Shown: positions 48,975-60,284 of the stretch, one piece after another
Numbering within the stretch: position 1 is the stretch's first letter
Layout of the letters: each line of letters begins with the position of its first letter
Source: Tetragonia tetragonoides
Lineage: Eukaryota > Streptophyta > Magnoliopsida > Caryophyllales > Aizoaceae
Assembly (NCBI GenBank): GCA_038025085.1
Contig: CM076150.1
Span: 5,136,501 to 5,200,500, forward strand
Length of the DNA: 64,000 nt
Direction: 5' to 3'
Position numbers and translations under genes: made by a program
Notes under the pieces: model-generated
What the model was told of the DNA's origin: nothing
Seen by the model: the letters and a program-made list of their open reading frames with translations, nothing else
Databases searched by the model: none

Positions 48975-51482
48975 TTCTTGATTGGAATTGCCAATTTTGA
49001 GGGGTGGAAGAGGAAGAGAAGTGCACACAATGGCACCAAAATCAAGTGGTGGAATCTTAGAGGAATCGGGGGGAGTCAATTTAGGGCAAAGGTTGAGTCG
49101 GATAGCATCTGGAGAAGAGAAGGTAATGCGAGTCAAATGTGGGCAGGGGTGGCGGATCTCATTAGGAATGTGGCGAAGGAGACTTTAGGAGTTGCAAGAG
49201 GGATAGGAAGTAGCAAGAAGGAATCCTGGTGGTGGAGTGAGGATATTCAAAGCAGGGTGAAGGCTAAGAAAGTTGCCTATAAAGCCCTAATGGATAGCAC
49301 TATAGATGAGGAAAGGGTGGAGAAGCGGGAAGCCTACAGAGCGGCAAAGAGGGAGGCAAAGAAATCAGTAGCAGAAGCCAAAAGTAAAGCATATGAAAGC
49401 CTGTACCGAAAATTGGCCACTAAGGAGGGAGAACAGGATGTGTACAGGTTGGCGAGAGCTAGGGAGAGGAAGACTAGAGACCTGGATCAAGTTCGTTGTA
49501 TTAAGGATGAGGCGGGGAGAGTTCTTGTGGACGATGCGAACATCAAGAGGAGGTGGCATGGGTATTTCGATGAGCTCTTTAACAACGTTGGAGACGTAGC
49601 CATTTCGTTGGGAGACCTTACCACATCCGAGCAATACCGCAACTACAGCTTTTGTCGTCGCGTTACGAAGGAAGAAATCAAAGGGGCCATGCGGACGATG
49701 AAGAGTGGGAAGGCAGTAGGACCAGATGAGATACCTATAGAGGTATGGAAGAGTTTGGGGGAAGAAGGTCTATTGTGGTTAGTTAGACTTTTCAACGTGA
49801 TCCTTAAATCCGCAAGGATGCCGGAGGAGTGGCGACTCAGCACATTGATTCCTCTATACAAGAACAAAGGAGATATCCAAAGCTGCAACAACTATAGGGG
49901 TATTAAGCTACTCAGTCACACCATGAAGCTATGGGAGAGAGTGATTGAGAAGAGACTAAGGAAGAGTACTCTAATCTCGGAGAACCAATTCGGTTTCATG
50001 CCAGGGAGGTCAACAACGGAAGCGATTCATCTGATTAGACGTTCTATGGAGCACTACAGAGAGAGACAAAGGGACTTGCACATGGTTTTCATTGATTTGG
50101 AGAAGGCGTATGACAGGGTACCCAGAGAAGTTTTGTGGAGGTGCTTGGAAGCCAAGGGGGTTCCAGTCGCCTATATCCGAGTGATTAAGGATATGTATGA
50201 AGGAGTGAGGACTAGGGTCAAGACTACAGGAGGGGAAACTGAGCAATTTTCTATAGATATTGGGTTACATCAAGGGTCATCGTTGAGTCCCTTTTTATTC
50301 GCAACCGTCATGGATGAGCTCACTAAGACTATCCAGGGGGATGTGCCTTGGTGTATGTTGTTTGCCGACGACATTGTTCTGATAGACGAGACTAAAGAAG
50401 GTGTTAACGCCAAATTGGAACTTTGGCGGGACACACTAGAGTCAAAGGGATTCAAGCTAAGTAGGACAAAGACCGAGTACTTGGAAGGCAAATTCACAAG
50501 AGATGGGGTTGCCTCGGATATGGAGATTAAGATTGGTACGGAGGTGGTACCAAAGAAGGATTGTTTCAAATATCTCGGTTCAGTCATACAGGGCAACGAC
50601 GAGATTGACGATGACGGGACTCATCGTATCAGAACAGGGTGGCTAAAGTGGAGGAGTGCAACGGGAGTTCTATGTGACAGAAAAATCCCACTAAAACTTA
50701 AAGGCAAATTTTATTGTACAGTCATCAGGCCAGCTATGCTATATGGGGCGGAGTGTTGGCCGGTGAGGCAGGTGCATGTGCAGAAGATGCGGGTGACCGA
50801 GATGAGGATGCTTCGTTGGATGTGCAACTCTACAAGAAGAGATAGAATTAGGAACGAAGTGTTGAGAGGCAAGGTGGGAGTGACTGATATCGACAACAAG
50901 ATGCGAGAAACAAGGCTTAGGTGGCTTGGGCATGTGAGGAGGAGACATCGTGATGCACCGGTGAGAAGGTGTGAGAGAATTACACTTAGAGATTGTAAAC
51001 GAAGACGAGGACGCCCGAAGAAGACTTGGGAAGAGGTAATCAGGCAGGATTTGACCCGTCTAGATCTTACCGAGGACTTGGTCCTAGATAGGAGAGTATG
51101 GCGTAGCAGGATCCGTGTAGAGAATCCGCGTTAGATTAGGGTTGTGCATTGGCTAGTACTAGGGGTTGACTCAGTTTGTTTATAGCCTGTAGCGTCTACT
51201 TCACTTTAGGTTGCTCAGTAAGTAGAATCTTGTGCTAGTATGTTTACTGATTTACTTTCCTTGCCCTTCTGATCATTCTTTACTGCTTTAAAAAAAAAAA
51301 AAAAAAAAAAAACCGTTTTCAAATGCATTTTCCAAAAAAAAAAAAAAAAAAGTTTTTGTGGGTCTCTCGGAAACAGTCTCTTTTCTAGGCGACTAGTTAG
51401 GGGTAAGACTGCGTACATCTTGACCTCCCCAGACCCCGCCCTAGGCGGGACACTTACTGGGTTGTTGTTGTTGTTGTTGTTG
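48975..51482 (+). mobile_element. RTE-type LINE, 5'-truncated, with (TTG)n tail
   Basis: A non-LTR retrotransposon lacking its N-terminal endonuclease. Sequence begins at the linker after that domain ([17 protein letters not shown]), followed by a complete reverse transcriptase frame and a 3' UTR. The element ends in TTG repeats (about 51,462-51,481), typical of plant RTE elements, instead of a simple poly-A. Two A runs (51,290-51,312 and 51,334-51,351) interrupt the 3' UTR. A target duplication was not found. Confidence 0.88.
48978..51134 (+). CDS. RTE-type LINE reverse transcriptase, 718 residues, N-terminus missing
   Basis: The frame is open throughout, which is unusual for a truncated LINE and suggests youth. 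A basic, coiled linker (about 75-180) precedes the reverse transcriptase domain (about 225-540). Motifs include [18 protein letters not shown], the first catalytic Asp in [17 protein letters not shown] (D373), [11 protein letters not shown] (431-441) and FADD (462-465). A C-terminal region with [16 protein letters not shown] and RWLGHVRRR is characteristic of plant RTE proteins. Without the apurinic endonuclease domain the copy cannot start its own target-primed insertion. The start codon used here is simply the first ATG of the frame. Confidence 0.9.
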   Translation: MIGIANFEGWKRKRSAHNGTKIKWWNLRGIGGSQFRAKVESDSIWRREGNASQMWAGVADLIRNVAKETLGVARGIGSSKKESWWWSEDIQSRVKAKKVAYKALMDSTIDEERVEKREAYRAAKREAKKSVAEAKSKAYESLYRKLATKEGEQDVYRLARARERKTRDLDQVRCIKDEAGRVLVDDANIKRRWHGYFDELFNNVGDVAISLGDLTTSEQYRNYSFCRRVTKEEIKGAMRTMKSGKAVGPDEIPIEVWKSLGEEGLLWLVRLFNVILKSARMPEEWRLSTLIPLYKNKGDIQSCNNYRGIKLLSHTMKLWERVIEKRLRKSTLISENQFGFMPGRSTTEAIHLIRRSMEHYRERQRDLHMVFIDLEKAYDRVPREVLWRCLEAKGVPVAYIRVIKDMYEGVRTRVKTTGGETEQFSIDIGLHQGSSLSPFLFATVMDELTKTIQGDVPWCMLFADDIVLIDETKEGVNAKLELWRDTLESKGFKLSRTKTEYLEGKFTRDGVASDMEIKIGTEVVPKKDCFKYLGSVIQGNDEIDDDGTHRIRTGWLKWRSATGVLCDRKIPLKLKGKFYCTVIRPAMLYGAECWPVRQVHVQKMRVTEMRMLRWMCNSTRRDRIRNEVLRGKVGVTDIDNKMRETRLRWLGHVRRRHRDAPVRRCERITLRDCKRRRGRPKKTWEEVIRQDLTRLDLTEDLVLDRRVWRSRIRVENPR

Positions 51483-51660
51483 AGATGGGAATGCGGACCG
51501 CGAACGAGAATGCGGACATGGACATGGAAAACGCAAATTTTCGAAAATTATAATACGCAAGGAAGCACGGAAACGTAAACACCAACAAGGAAAACGCGGA
51601 CACAGGAACACAAGCTGAGTGTCGTGTCCGTGCTTCCTTGGTTGTAGGTGTCAAATAGTT
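51483..51660. mobile_element. hAT-like MITE remnant next to the LINE tail
   Basis: GGAATGCGGACCGCGAACG and ACGCAAGGAAGCACGGAAAC, with the inverted CGTGTCCGTGCTTCCTTGG about 75 bases later, match the ends of the hAT-type element at 53,248-53,589. Its left terminus is not visible; the LINE may have landed in it. It is non-coding. Confidence 0.5.
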
Positions 51661-51882
51661 ATCCCTCAGGCATCTCTCGTTAAACTTAGAAGCCAACTTC
51701 TTGCCATATGACAATCTGGAACAAGAAAGTATGCCATTGCCAGAATCGGATACGAACTACGAGATGTTGGATATACATGGCTCAGCCACATTAGGAGTTT
51801 ACTAATTTACAGGCTTGATTCTGTACAGAATAGGAAGCACATAAGTTGCATCCTTACTAGTTACTAAGGAAGTTCTGAGCCA

Positions 51883-54800
51883 TTAGCCACTTTGCACCTT
51901 TTCTTGCTTGATATCAGCTCCTTTAGCAGCATGGTGTACTTCTGAAGCTCTAGTTATCTTAACTTTGATTATGCTGTCTGAAACAAACTGAAAAATTAAA
52001 GTGTCTCCTAGGGAAACTTTGTTTCTTCTCAGAAATTCAGGCCATCCTCGGGCTATATTGAAACGGCCATCTGATCGTCTAACTGCAATATAAAGTGGCC
52101 AACGCTTTCCTTCCGGATCACAAAGCACAACTTTCTGTCCTTGCTGCAGATTCTGCTCCTTGGCAACCTTCATGGGAATATGCTGCAAAATTCTCATTCA
52201 TTTCAGCCAGGGTTTGTTTCACAAACTTGGTACTAAGAAATTTTAAGATTTTGTGTGTGTGTGGGTGTACGTGCTCTTCTTCTGTTACACTAGATCAACT
52301 AAAAAGACATTAGTGTCAAGGCTTGTATGCAGAAGTACCCAACTACTGATGCAGAGAAAGTAAAATCATTCACCCAATCACACAATTTGGTGCGAGGCAC
52401 CTTTACAAGAGTAGCATATTTCAGATGTCGATTCTCTGTTTGTTATCCAAGAGCTTGTTCACCTAATGAGACTCCTTCATTTCAAGTTAGATGCCTACCT
52501 TTTTAGTATCGCATCTGAAAATATTTGCTCATGTTCCTCTTACAGTAAGAATGTTCTGATCATTCTGATAAAAAATGGAAGTTATAAACATTACTTTTCA
52601 CTAAACCAAACCATCCTGATCAGGTTACTCAGGGGATCAGTATGGTTTCTTTGCCAACAATTGGTGAAGAATCATAATACGAGTATCCAATACCGCTTAA
52701 GTGCCTAGGTGGTGTTTGTCCCAGCTTGTGAGTAGTTTCTACTTTTCCCCCTATTTTCCCTCAAAAACCTGCCCCTCCACCTCCTCTTCACCCCCATTTT
52801 CAGTTTCAAAGAAGCTCAAAATACCCCTTGGGAGGCCCAACAGTAGAAGCTCCAATTTTATCTACTACTTTTGGGCCTCCTAGGGGGTGTTTTAAGCTTT
52901 TCAGAAGTTGAAAATGGGGTGAGAATGAGTTGAAGGGGGTGCTTTGCAAGGGAAAATAGGGACAAAAGTAGAAGCTACTTACAAGCTAGGCCAAACACAC
53001 TCTTAGAGGGTTAATGGTTGGTTTAGAATATGAAGGAAATCAACACCGCCAACCATTTAGAGTGAGACTTGAAATTAGTAAGTATATTCCTAAAATTGGT
53101 TGGATATTTTAGAAAAATAAATGTTAAAGCTGATTTGCATTGGCTTTAATTTTGAATGAAAGTCATGTATGGCCTATGTGAGATTGTGACAAAAAACAAG
53201 ATATGAGTAATAAGATTTATTCTTTTTGAGGGGGATAGAGTACGTAGCAAGGAAGCACGGACACTCCATAGAGGTGTCATGTCCCTTCTCCAAACGTATT
53301 GGACACTTGACACGCATTAGACACACGGGGACCGTTCTTCTGGTTCTTTCTCTAAAAAATTTTCTATAACCCTAAAATTCCTCCATTCTTTCGACACTTC
53401 TTGTTGTCTCTCTCTATCTTCATTGTTCACTCTTCTTCAAAGCATAATGATCTTCTGTGGGATAATTATTTTCTGTTTCTTTAATTTCTATTTTTATTTA
53501 GCTTTTTCTTTGTAGTGTCCGCGTTTCCGAGATTTTGAGAATCAGCGTGTCGCGTATCCCGTGTTCGCATTCCCGTTTCCGCTACCTTGGTACGTAGTGA
53601 TAGTTAAAATGGAGCTCTTTTCTTTTCTCCACTTTTGATTGCTTAGAATGGCCTCTACCCAACCCATTCCATATGGACCACAAATGCAGCTTATCTTGAG
53701 TTGGGCTAAGTTAGGTTGTCTTATGCAAGACCCTCCTTCCGCTCCCACCTCCCTAGCCCAAATGGCTCTCCATCCATCAATACTCATCACATGAGAAAGT
53801 GAGGTTATATCCCAACCAAGAGAAGATATAGAGGAAGGCCAAGCACATGTTTTTTTTCTTTTGATTATGAAGAAATGTTAATTAAAAAACCATATGTAAA
53901 GATCCTTGATTTTGAGCTTGTGGATTATTTTCGGTATTCCAGTTTGGAGCATAGGGGAAGGGATGGGGGTCGCTCGAAGAAGTACTTGGGCGTTATAGAG
54001 ACCATATACGCATGAGTCAATCCAAGTGTCCTCAAACTGAACCTCCATTCTAGATATACTAGCATTAAGCAGCAGTGCAAGGTTTATAACATGCAAAGAA
54101 CTATGATGAGAAGCCGAGAAATAGGACAAGCTGATTGTGCATACGAAATATGTGCCTATTCGCTCTTGGGGGAGGGGATGAGAGAAGCATGAAGAAAGAC
54201 TGCACTTTACAAAAGCAGCGGAGAAATAGAACAAGCTGAAAGCGCATACCAAATTTGTGCATCTTGAGGTTTCCTTCCAGGTTGTAGAGAATGAAGAGCT
54301 TCTGCATTTAGAGTAAGTCCTCTCTGCATTTCCCACAGTTTCAGGTGCCTTATATTGCGCAGAATAACTTGCAGCACGCTCAACACGTTCAACTATAGAC
54401 ATTACCATTCTTAGCCACTCTCAATTCTAAAAAGGGTTCCATATTATGTCTTGTTGAAAAGCTTATGGTATGGTTGACATCAAATGTATATCTTCTTTGC
54501 TTGAAAAACTTTTGGCAGAGAAAGCAATCTCAATTGTTTTTTGCATTCAACCAACCAGACAATGATATGATGATAAAACTTAAAGCAGCAAAATTTCAAG
54601 GAATTAGTAACACTTGGGGAAGGGGGAGAAGTTATAAATAGCTGAATTCTTAACATAACTCACATGTCATATTTAAGGATTCAGTGGGCTCACTTATGCA
54701 ATGGTTTGCACTTTGCGAAGGATGGTCGACTTGAGAAGGGCTCTCAACATGAACTTGAATCAGGTTGTCTGACAGAAACTCAAAAATCACTTTGTCACCA

Positions 54801-57800
54801 GCTGTTATCTCATTTGCGCTCAGGAAATCTCTCCATCCTCGAGTAAAATCCACACGACCATCCGGCCTGGTTCTAAGCTCAACTGGCCAACTGTTGCCTT
54901 TTCGATCCTTAAGCGTCACCCCCTCTTTGACTGACAAGTTCTTCTCTATTACAAGCGCCCTTGGAATTGTCTGCATCTCAACTTACCTCAAATTAGATTT
55001 CTTATCTTCTTCACTCCCAAAAATATTTAAACTATTTCTATCTCAGACATCTACATAGAAGATCACTTTTCTGAAAGTAAAGTTCATAGCTCTGTGACTT
55101 ATCCGCCTTACTTATTCCTCACCACAGTAACTCGACCCCAATGTATGAATATTTTTGAAAGTTACATGTTTTCTTATCCTACCCACCAAATAATAAAATG
55201 ATTTTCGTTTTCAAATGAAAAAGAGTAGAACTCTAGATTTCACCAGGTAATAGTAGAGGCGGCTGGTGTCTCTCCAAGTTAGAGAGAACCCCGCACAGTT
55301 GTCCATAATTGATACTGCAGCTATCCTTCGTTTGGTCCTGTCAACAACCTGCTGCTTGTTCTTGTGTGGACCATACCGATCAGCTAAAATCATATCAAGA
55401 CCTACAAATAGACACTTACGCAGTTAAAAAACAAGAGGCCCTTTTTAGGCTAAATTTGTTATAAACAGGTAATAATTACTTGTTCTTCTAGACAATCTAC
55501 CTGCTTCTTCTGCATGATGTGTCTTCGAGGTTTTATGTGGAAGTTCAGAATCTTCAACCTCATTTTCTGTGGAATCAGCCGTCTGACTAGCTGTTTTTTC
55601 AGAGCCATCTTTGTCAAATATTTTTACTTCAAGAATTAGTTGTCCATTATACTCAAAGACCAAGAAGTTTCCAACTTCTAAAGTATGCGCTTCTACAAAA
55701 TCCCCCCAACCATCAGTAAAATGTAATCCTCCAGTTCCATCTTCTTCTATGTCAACCCTCCAACATTTTCTGGTTCCAGCAATCTCTATAATGAGCCAAT
55801 GTGGTATTTCTCCATCGAAGTTCTTAGTAAAAGCCGTGGGTATTGACTATAAGAGTAGATTAAGTAGAAACATTAATTGACCCTCACAAACATCCAACAG
55901 GATCGGCAACAAAAAAACTAAGTAATTGTTCCAGTAAAAAGCTTAATGCATGAACTCATAGTGTGCTGGAAATGCCCTGATGAGAAACTGCAAACTACCA
56001 AGGAGATGAAAGTGATTACTACACACAAAATTTGTTCAGTAAACTCCTTTTGTATATCTATTGAGCTTTACATGCTTTTAAGACTAGTCAACTTAAACTG
56101 GTAAACATTTAGTGGGAAAAGAAAGAAAAACAGAAACCTTTTGAGGAAATGATAGTATGCTACTGATGCAGGAGCAACATGCTTAAAAACCGATACACAT
56201 CATATTCACCATTATATAGATCTTAGGAATGATCTTGATTCCTCTACACGGCTCTTCAAGAACAACAATGGTGTTTTCCAAGGGGAATTGAAAGAACATT
56301 CAATCATGGTTCTATTATGTTCGTTTATGGAGCATGTTTTAAAATGGGTTACAATTACATTGCCTCCTACATTGAAGATACTTTGGAATACACGCGTAAG
56401 ATGGGGATTAAAGCTCTTGTTATATGATCGCGTTCATTATGGAGAACCTCGTAATCTTGGCAGTTCTGATAGTTGTTCCTATTTTGGCCATAACTCGCTC
56501 ATACGAAATCTAAACGTGATGATTCAAATCTCTGTGGAAAGATATGATCGAGATCTACAACATTGATGCTTTGCGTTTTCTATTGATGCAGGAGCAACAT
56601 GCTTAAAAATCGATATACATCATATTCACCATTATTTAGATCTTAGGAATGATCTTGATTCTTCTACACGGCTCTTCAAGAACAACAATGGTGTTTTCCA
56701 AGGGGAATTGAAAGAACATTCAATCATGGTTCTATTATGTTCGTTTATGGAGCATGTTTTAAAATGGGTTACAATTACATTGCCTCCTACATTGAAGATA
56801 CTTTGGAATACACGCGCAAGATGGGGATTAAAGCTCTTGTTATATGATCACGTTCATTATGGAGAACCTCGTAATCTTGGCAGTTCTGATAGTTGTTCGT
56901 ATTTTGGCCATGACTCGCTCATACGAAATCTAAACGTGATGATTCAAATCTCTGTGGAAAGATATGATCGAGATCTACAACATTGATGCTTTGCGTTTTC
57001 TATTGATGCAGGAACAACATGCTTAAAAACCGATACACATCATATTCACCATTATATAGATCTTAGGAATGATCTTGATTCCTCTACACGGCTCTTCAAG
57101 GACAACAATGGTGTTTTCCAAGGGGAATTGAAAGAACATTCAATCATGGTTCTATTATGTTTGTTTATGGAGCATGTTTTAAAATGGGTTACAATTACAT
57201 TGCCTCCTACATTGAAGATACTTTGGAATACACGCGCAAGATGGGGATTAAAGCTCTTGTTATATGATCACGTTCATTATGGAGAACCTCGTAATCTTGG
57301 CAGTTCTGATAGTTATTCGTATTTTGGCCATAACTCGCTCATACGAAATCTAAACGTGATGATTCAAATCTCTGTGGAAAGATATGATCGAGATCTACAA
57401 CATTGATGCTTTGCGTTTTCTATTGATGCAGGAGCAACATGCTTAAAAACCGATACACATCATATTCACCATTATATAGATCTTAGGAATGATCTTGATT
57501 CCTCTACACGGCTCTTCAAGGACAACAATGGTGTTTTCCAATGAGAATTGAAAGAACATTCAATCATGGTTCTATTATGTTCGTTTATGGAGCATGTTTT
57601 AAAATGGGTTACAATTACATTGCCTCCTACATTGAAGATACTTTGGAATACACGCGCAAGATGGGGATTAAAGCTCTTGTTATATGATTAAGTTCATTAT
57701 GGAGAACCTCGTAATCTTGGCAGTTCTGATAGTTGTTCGTATTTTGGCCATAACTCGCTCATACGAAATCTAAACGTGATGATTCAAATCTCTGTGGAAA

Positions 57801-58791
57801 GATATGATCGAGATCTACAACATTGATGCTTTGCGTTTTCTCTAATTCAAAGCGCAACATGGTCAAAAACGAGTTACAAGTTACGGAACATATTCCTTGC
57901 GCGCCAAGGCAACGACTTAGTTTAGTTATTGTGTCTTAGTTTGCTTTTACTTGTTTCGACGTGATTTATTGTTTAGGAAAGATATAATCTGAATATAATT
58001 AGCATTAGGAGTCCATTAGGTATTAGGAAATTTGTTAGATAGTTCGTTTTACAATTGTAATCAGTTTCATAGTTAGTTTCCTACTTGGATTAGGATTCCT
58101 AGTATCTTTAGATTTCTTTGTCTATAAATAGGGGAGAGCACGAAATTGTAATATAGACTTTGATGATTAATGATTAATACGTGAGTATTTACCCCCTCAA
58201 ATTGAGTGATTCAGTTTGAAACCCTTGTGTGTGATGCGCAAGTATTGTTCTTGAGTGATTCTTGAACGAAAACCCCAACCCCTTGAGTGATTCAAGAGGT
58301 ATATCCCTTTTATTATTTTGTTTATCAAAAATACAGAAAATCCCTAAATAAATCACATCAGCTACTCCTTCCATCCCATACAAAATTAGACGTAGGTTCG
58401 TTCGACTTTTCCTCATTTCTTATTTGATACTTATGTGAAGGCTTTTCTCAATTTTACCCGTTATAGATGTCAGATAATCATTTTGCTGAAAGCAGAAGCA
58501 AGGTAAAAAGAAAAGCTTGTAAGTTTGAGGTTCAAATGCTTCACTGCCCTCATAAGTTCCTCCATGAACAGCAAACACAATGTTCTTTTTTCCTTTTTCT
58601 CTACTTTTGTTTGGGAGGGGGTGGTGACTGGTGGTGGTAAAATCAATAGATCACAAAGCAGAAGTTACAGATAACAAAAATGCAACTAATTGTAAAAATA
58701 TATAGTGATAGAGTACCAGCTGCTTGGAGAAATCACCATCGAGAAGCTTCAAGAAGGCTGCTCTCTTTGCACGCTTAGCTTTATTTTCCAT
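51883..58791 (-). CDS. REM-type B3 transcription factor, gene C (three B3 domains)
   Basis: Third complete paralog. Coding exons: 58717-58791, 55480-55846, 55244-55401, 54664-54970, 54250-54392, 51883-52182; 1,350 nt, 449 residues, phases consistent. Exon lengths 75, 307 and 143 nt match genes A and B. B3-1 has AAFLKLLDGDFSKQL, SIPTAFTKNFDGEIPHW, FTDGWGDFVEAHTLEVGNFLVF. B3-2 has TIPRALVIEKNLSV and RGWRDFLSANEITAGDKVIF. B3-3 has HIPMKVAKEQNL and ARGWPEFLRRNKVSLGDTLIF. It begins MENKAKRAKR, again basic. The gene is much longer than its sisters because intron 1 (2.9 kb) holds a 4 x 420-bp array with LTR-like DNA, and intron 5 (2.1 kb against 137 bases in A) holds two MITEs. The coding sequence is undamaged, so it is probably functional if the introns splice. 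Confidence 0.9.
52706..53007. mobile_element. MITE with long terminal inverted repeats, intron 5 of gene C
   Basis: About 300 bases with arms of some 60 bases. The left arm reads GGTGTTTGTCCCAGCTTGTG then AGTAG and TTCTACTTTT. The reverse complement of the right reads GTGTGTTTGGCCTAGCTTGT then AAGTAG and CTTCTACTTTT. A second pair of inverted blocks (GGAGGCCCAACAGTAGAAGC and its inverse) fills the middle, so the whole unit folds back. Termini resemble plant hAT MITEs; a target duplication was not resolved. Confidence 0.7.
53248..53589. mobile_element. hAT-type MITE with perfect 8-bp target duplication
   Basis: 342 bases with terminal inverted repeats CAAGGAAGC and CAAGGTAGC (reverse complement of the right end). 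GTACGTAG stands directly outside on both sides (53,240-53,247 and 53,590-53,597). An 8-bp duplication is the signature of hAT transposases. It has no coding capacity, so it was moved in trans. It sits in intron 5 of B3 gene C. Confidence 0.85.
56161..57840. repeat. four-unit tandem array, 420-bp period, intron 1 of gene C
   Basis: Units start at 56,161, 56,581, 57,001 and 57,421, each opening TAxTGATGCAGGA and closing CATTGATGCTTTGCGTTTTC. They differ at only a handful of positions (roughly 98% alike by eye). The first three carry a 92-codon open frame with the same reading; in the fourth, GGGG to ATGA near 57,541 opens with a stop. The array joins LTR-like DNA on its right. A likely reading is the 3' internal tandem repeats of a Ty3-type element. 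Protein coding is doubtful. Confidence 0.92.
57841..58366 (+). mobile_element. LTR-like remnant beside the 420-bp array
   Basis: It begins with a diverged partial copy of the array motif (GCGCAACATGGTCAAAAACG against GAGCAACATGCTTAAAAACC), then has a promoter-like TATAAATAGGGGAGAGCAC (near 58,122), polyadenylation-like AT-rich sequence and GAGTGATTC repeats. It is absent from the corresponding introns of genes A and B. No second LTR or target duplication was found, so this is probably the 3' part of a truncated LTR element. Confidence 0.5.
58367..58440. mobile_element. possible Stowaway-type MITE end
   Basis: TACTCCTTCCATCCCATACA closely resembles the CTCCCTCCGTCCC terminus of plant Stowaway elements. 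Only one end is recognisable, so it is either a fragment or the edge of the neighbouring insertion. Confidence 0.35.
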
Positions 58792-60195
58792 TTTCAGCAA
58801 CAGGAAAACTGTACAACACAAAGTACTCAATTTAAGCAACCATGGCCATTTTGGCATATTCTATAGGCATCTTACTCCCTAATCAGATAAACACCAGAAC
58901 TATACTCGATAGATCAATGTTATACATGAAGTCAAGCTATCATTTTAGATTACTAAGGATCGGAAAAGAAGGGTATGCACATCAGTGCACGTTGTTTCAC
59001 TTGTGACGGTCATACTAGCGAAAAAAGAAATATTCATACTACACAACAATGTATGAGTTTTTCAAAAGGAATTGGTAATGAGGGTTATATGTATATTGGA
59101 AACTTCCAATTTTGCTATGTTGATTTGAGTTTTCAAGTTGGTTAATTTGTTAAACATCATGCATTTATATAAAAGATGGCAACAGGAAAGCAAACTAATC
59201 CAAGTCGCCAACTTGGTGAGGCCAAGACGGCATCTATTCCATGACTGCAGAAAAGATATAGACTTAACCTACTACTCAAACAAAATTTCCACATCTTATT
59301 CAACCAATCTAGCTAACATATTCATGTTCAACGAAATCCTGTTTTCCTTTGTCCCATGATAAGTGACATGACTAACCACAATGTTCTTTTACCGACAATT
59401 CCATTATAAGTACTAACTTATACCTTGATTCCAAGATAATCTGGACTATATTTTGGGACTACTGAAGTTACAAGATTTTGACTGACTTTACAAAAAGGTA
59501 TTCTGAATGCATGGTTTCATTTTTCAGTCACAAAAAAGACAAATGACCAACACTTGACAACCAAAAAAAAAAAAGCAAATTGGGTAAATCACCAACTAGA
59601 TTAAACCTATATCTCCCTTCATTGGAATTCTTTTTCCTCTGATTCTCCCTTTGTTGGAATTACTACTGAATTAGTAGTCACATTACTACAGTAGTTCAAA
59701 TTATACTATAAAATCAATTAATATTTTCAAAGCGAGGAATTATTCGAATCTCTATTGATAATTCAATTGTGAAGTAGGCACTGATGATCTATACAATTAA
59801 GTCAAGGATGAAATGGGGTAGTTTACATTTTTACAAATCTGCTAAATTGTAAGCTTTCTGCATGCATAATATTGTCAAGGAGCAAACTTTTCTTGAAATT
59901 TCAGTTTGCATGTCAAAACGGAGAGAACAACAAAGGAGATGACAGAGAGAACATCATTATTGATAATGTTATGAAAATCCAAACAGAGTTAACAAACTAT
60001 TTCTACTCACATTTCACAGTGAATTGTCATATATAATTATTGAAATTGAAATGATTACACATTGTAAGAAATTGCAACTAACGAGCTAGTAATTACAACC
60101 AAATTTAACAAACAATGTAATTCGTTTATAGCAGGAAAGATAAATGGAAAGAGAATATTTCACAATTAGAGCTACTGAGAGTGTTAGTGAATTAC

Positions 60196-60205
60196 CTCAT
60201 CATAG

Positions 60206-60261
<56 letters not shown>

Positions 60262-60280
60262 TTCTGGGTTTCTGGTTTTA
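60196..60280 (-). other. 5' UTR exon of B3 gene C with GA microsatellite
   Basis: The minus strand reads a long GA run (CT at 60,207-60,262 on the plus strand), then AATCTATGATGAG|GTAATTCAC, a donor in the same context as genes A and B. The intron to the ATG exon is about 1.4 kb. The transcription start is not defined. Confidence 0.55.
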
Positions 60281-60284
60281 GTAA

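Noticed and set aside
56288..57406. The repeated 92-codon frames as real genes
   Set aside because: They are identical because the tandem units are recent copies. They begin without a supported promoter, and the fourth unit breaks the frame start. Kept as a repeat.
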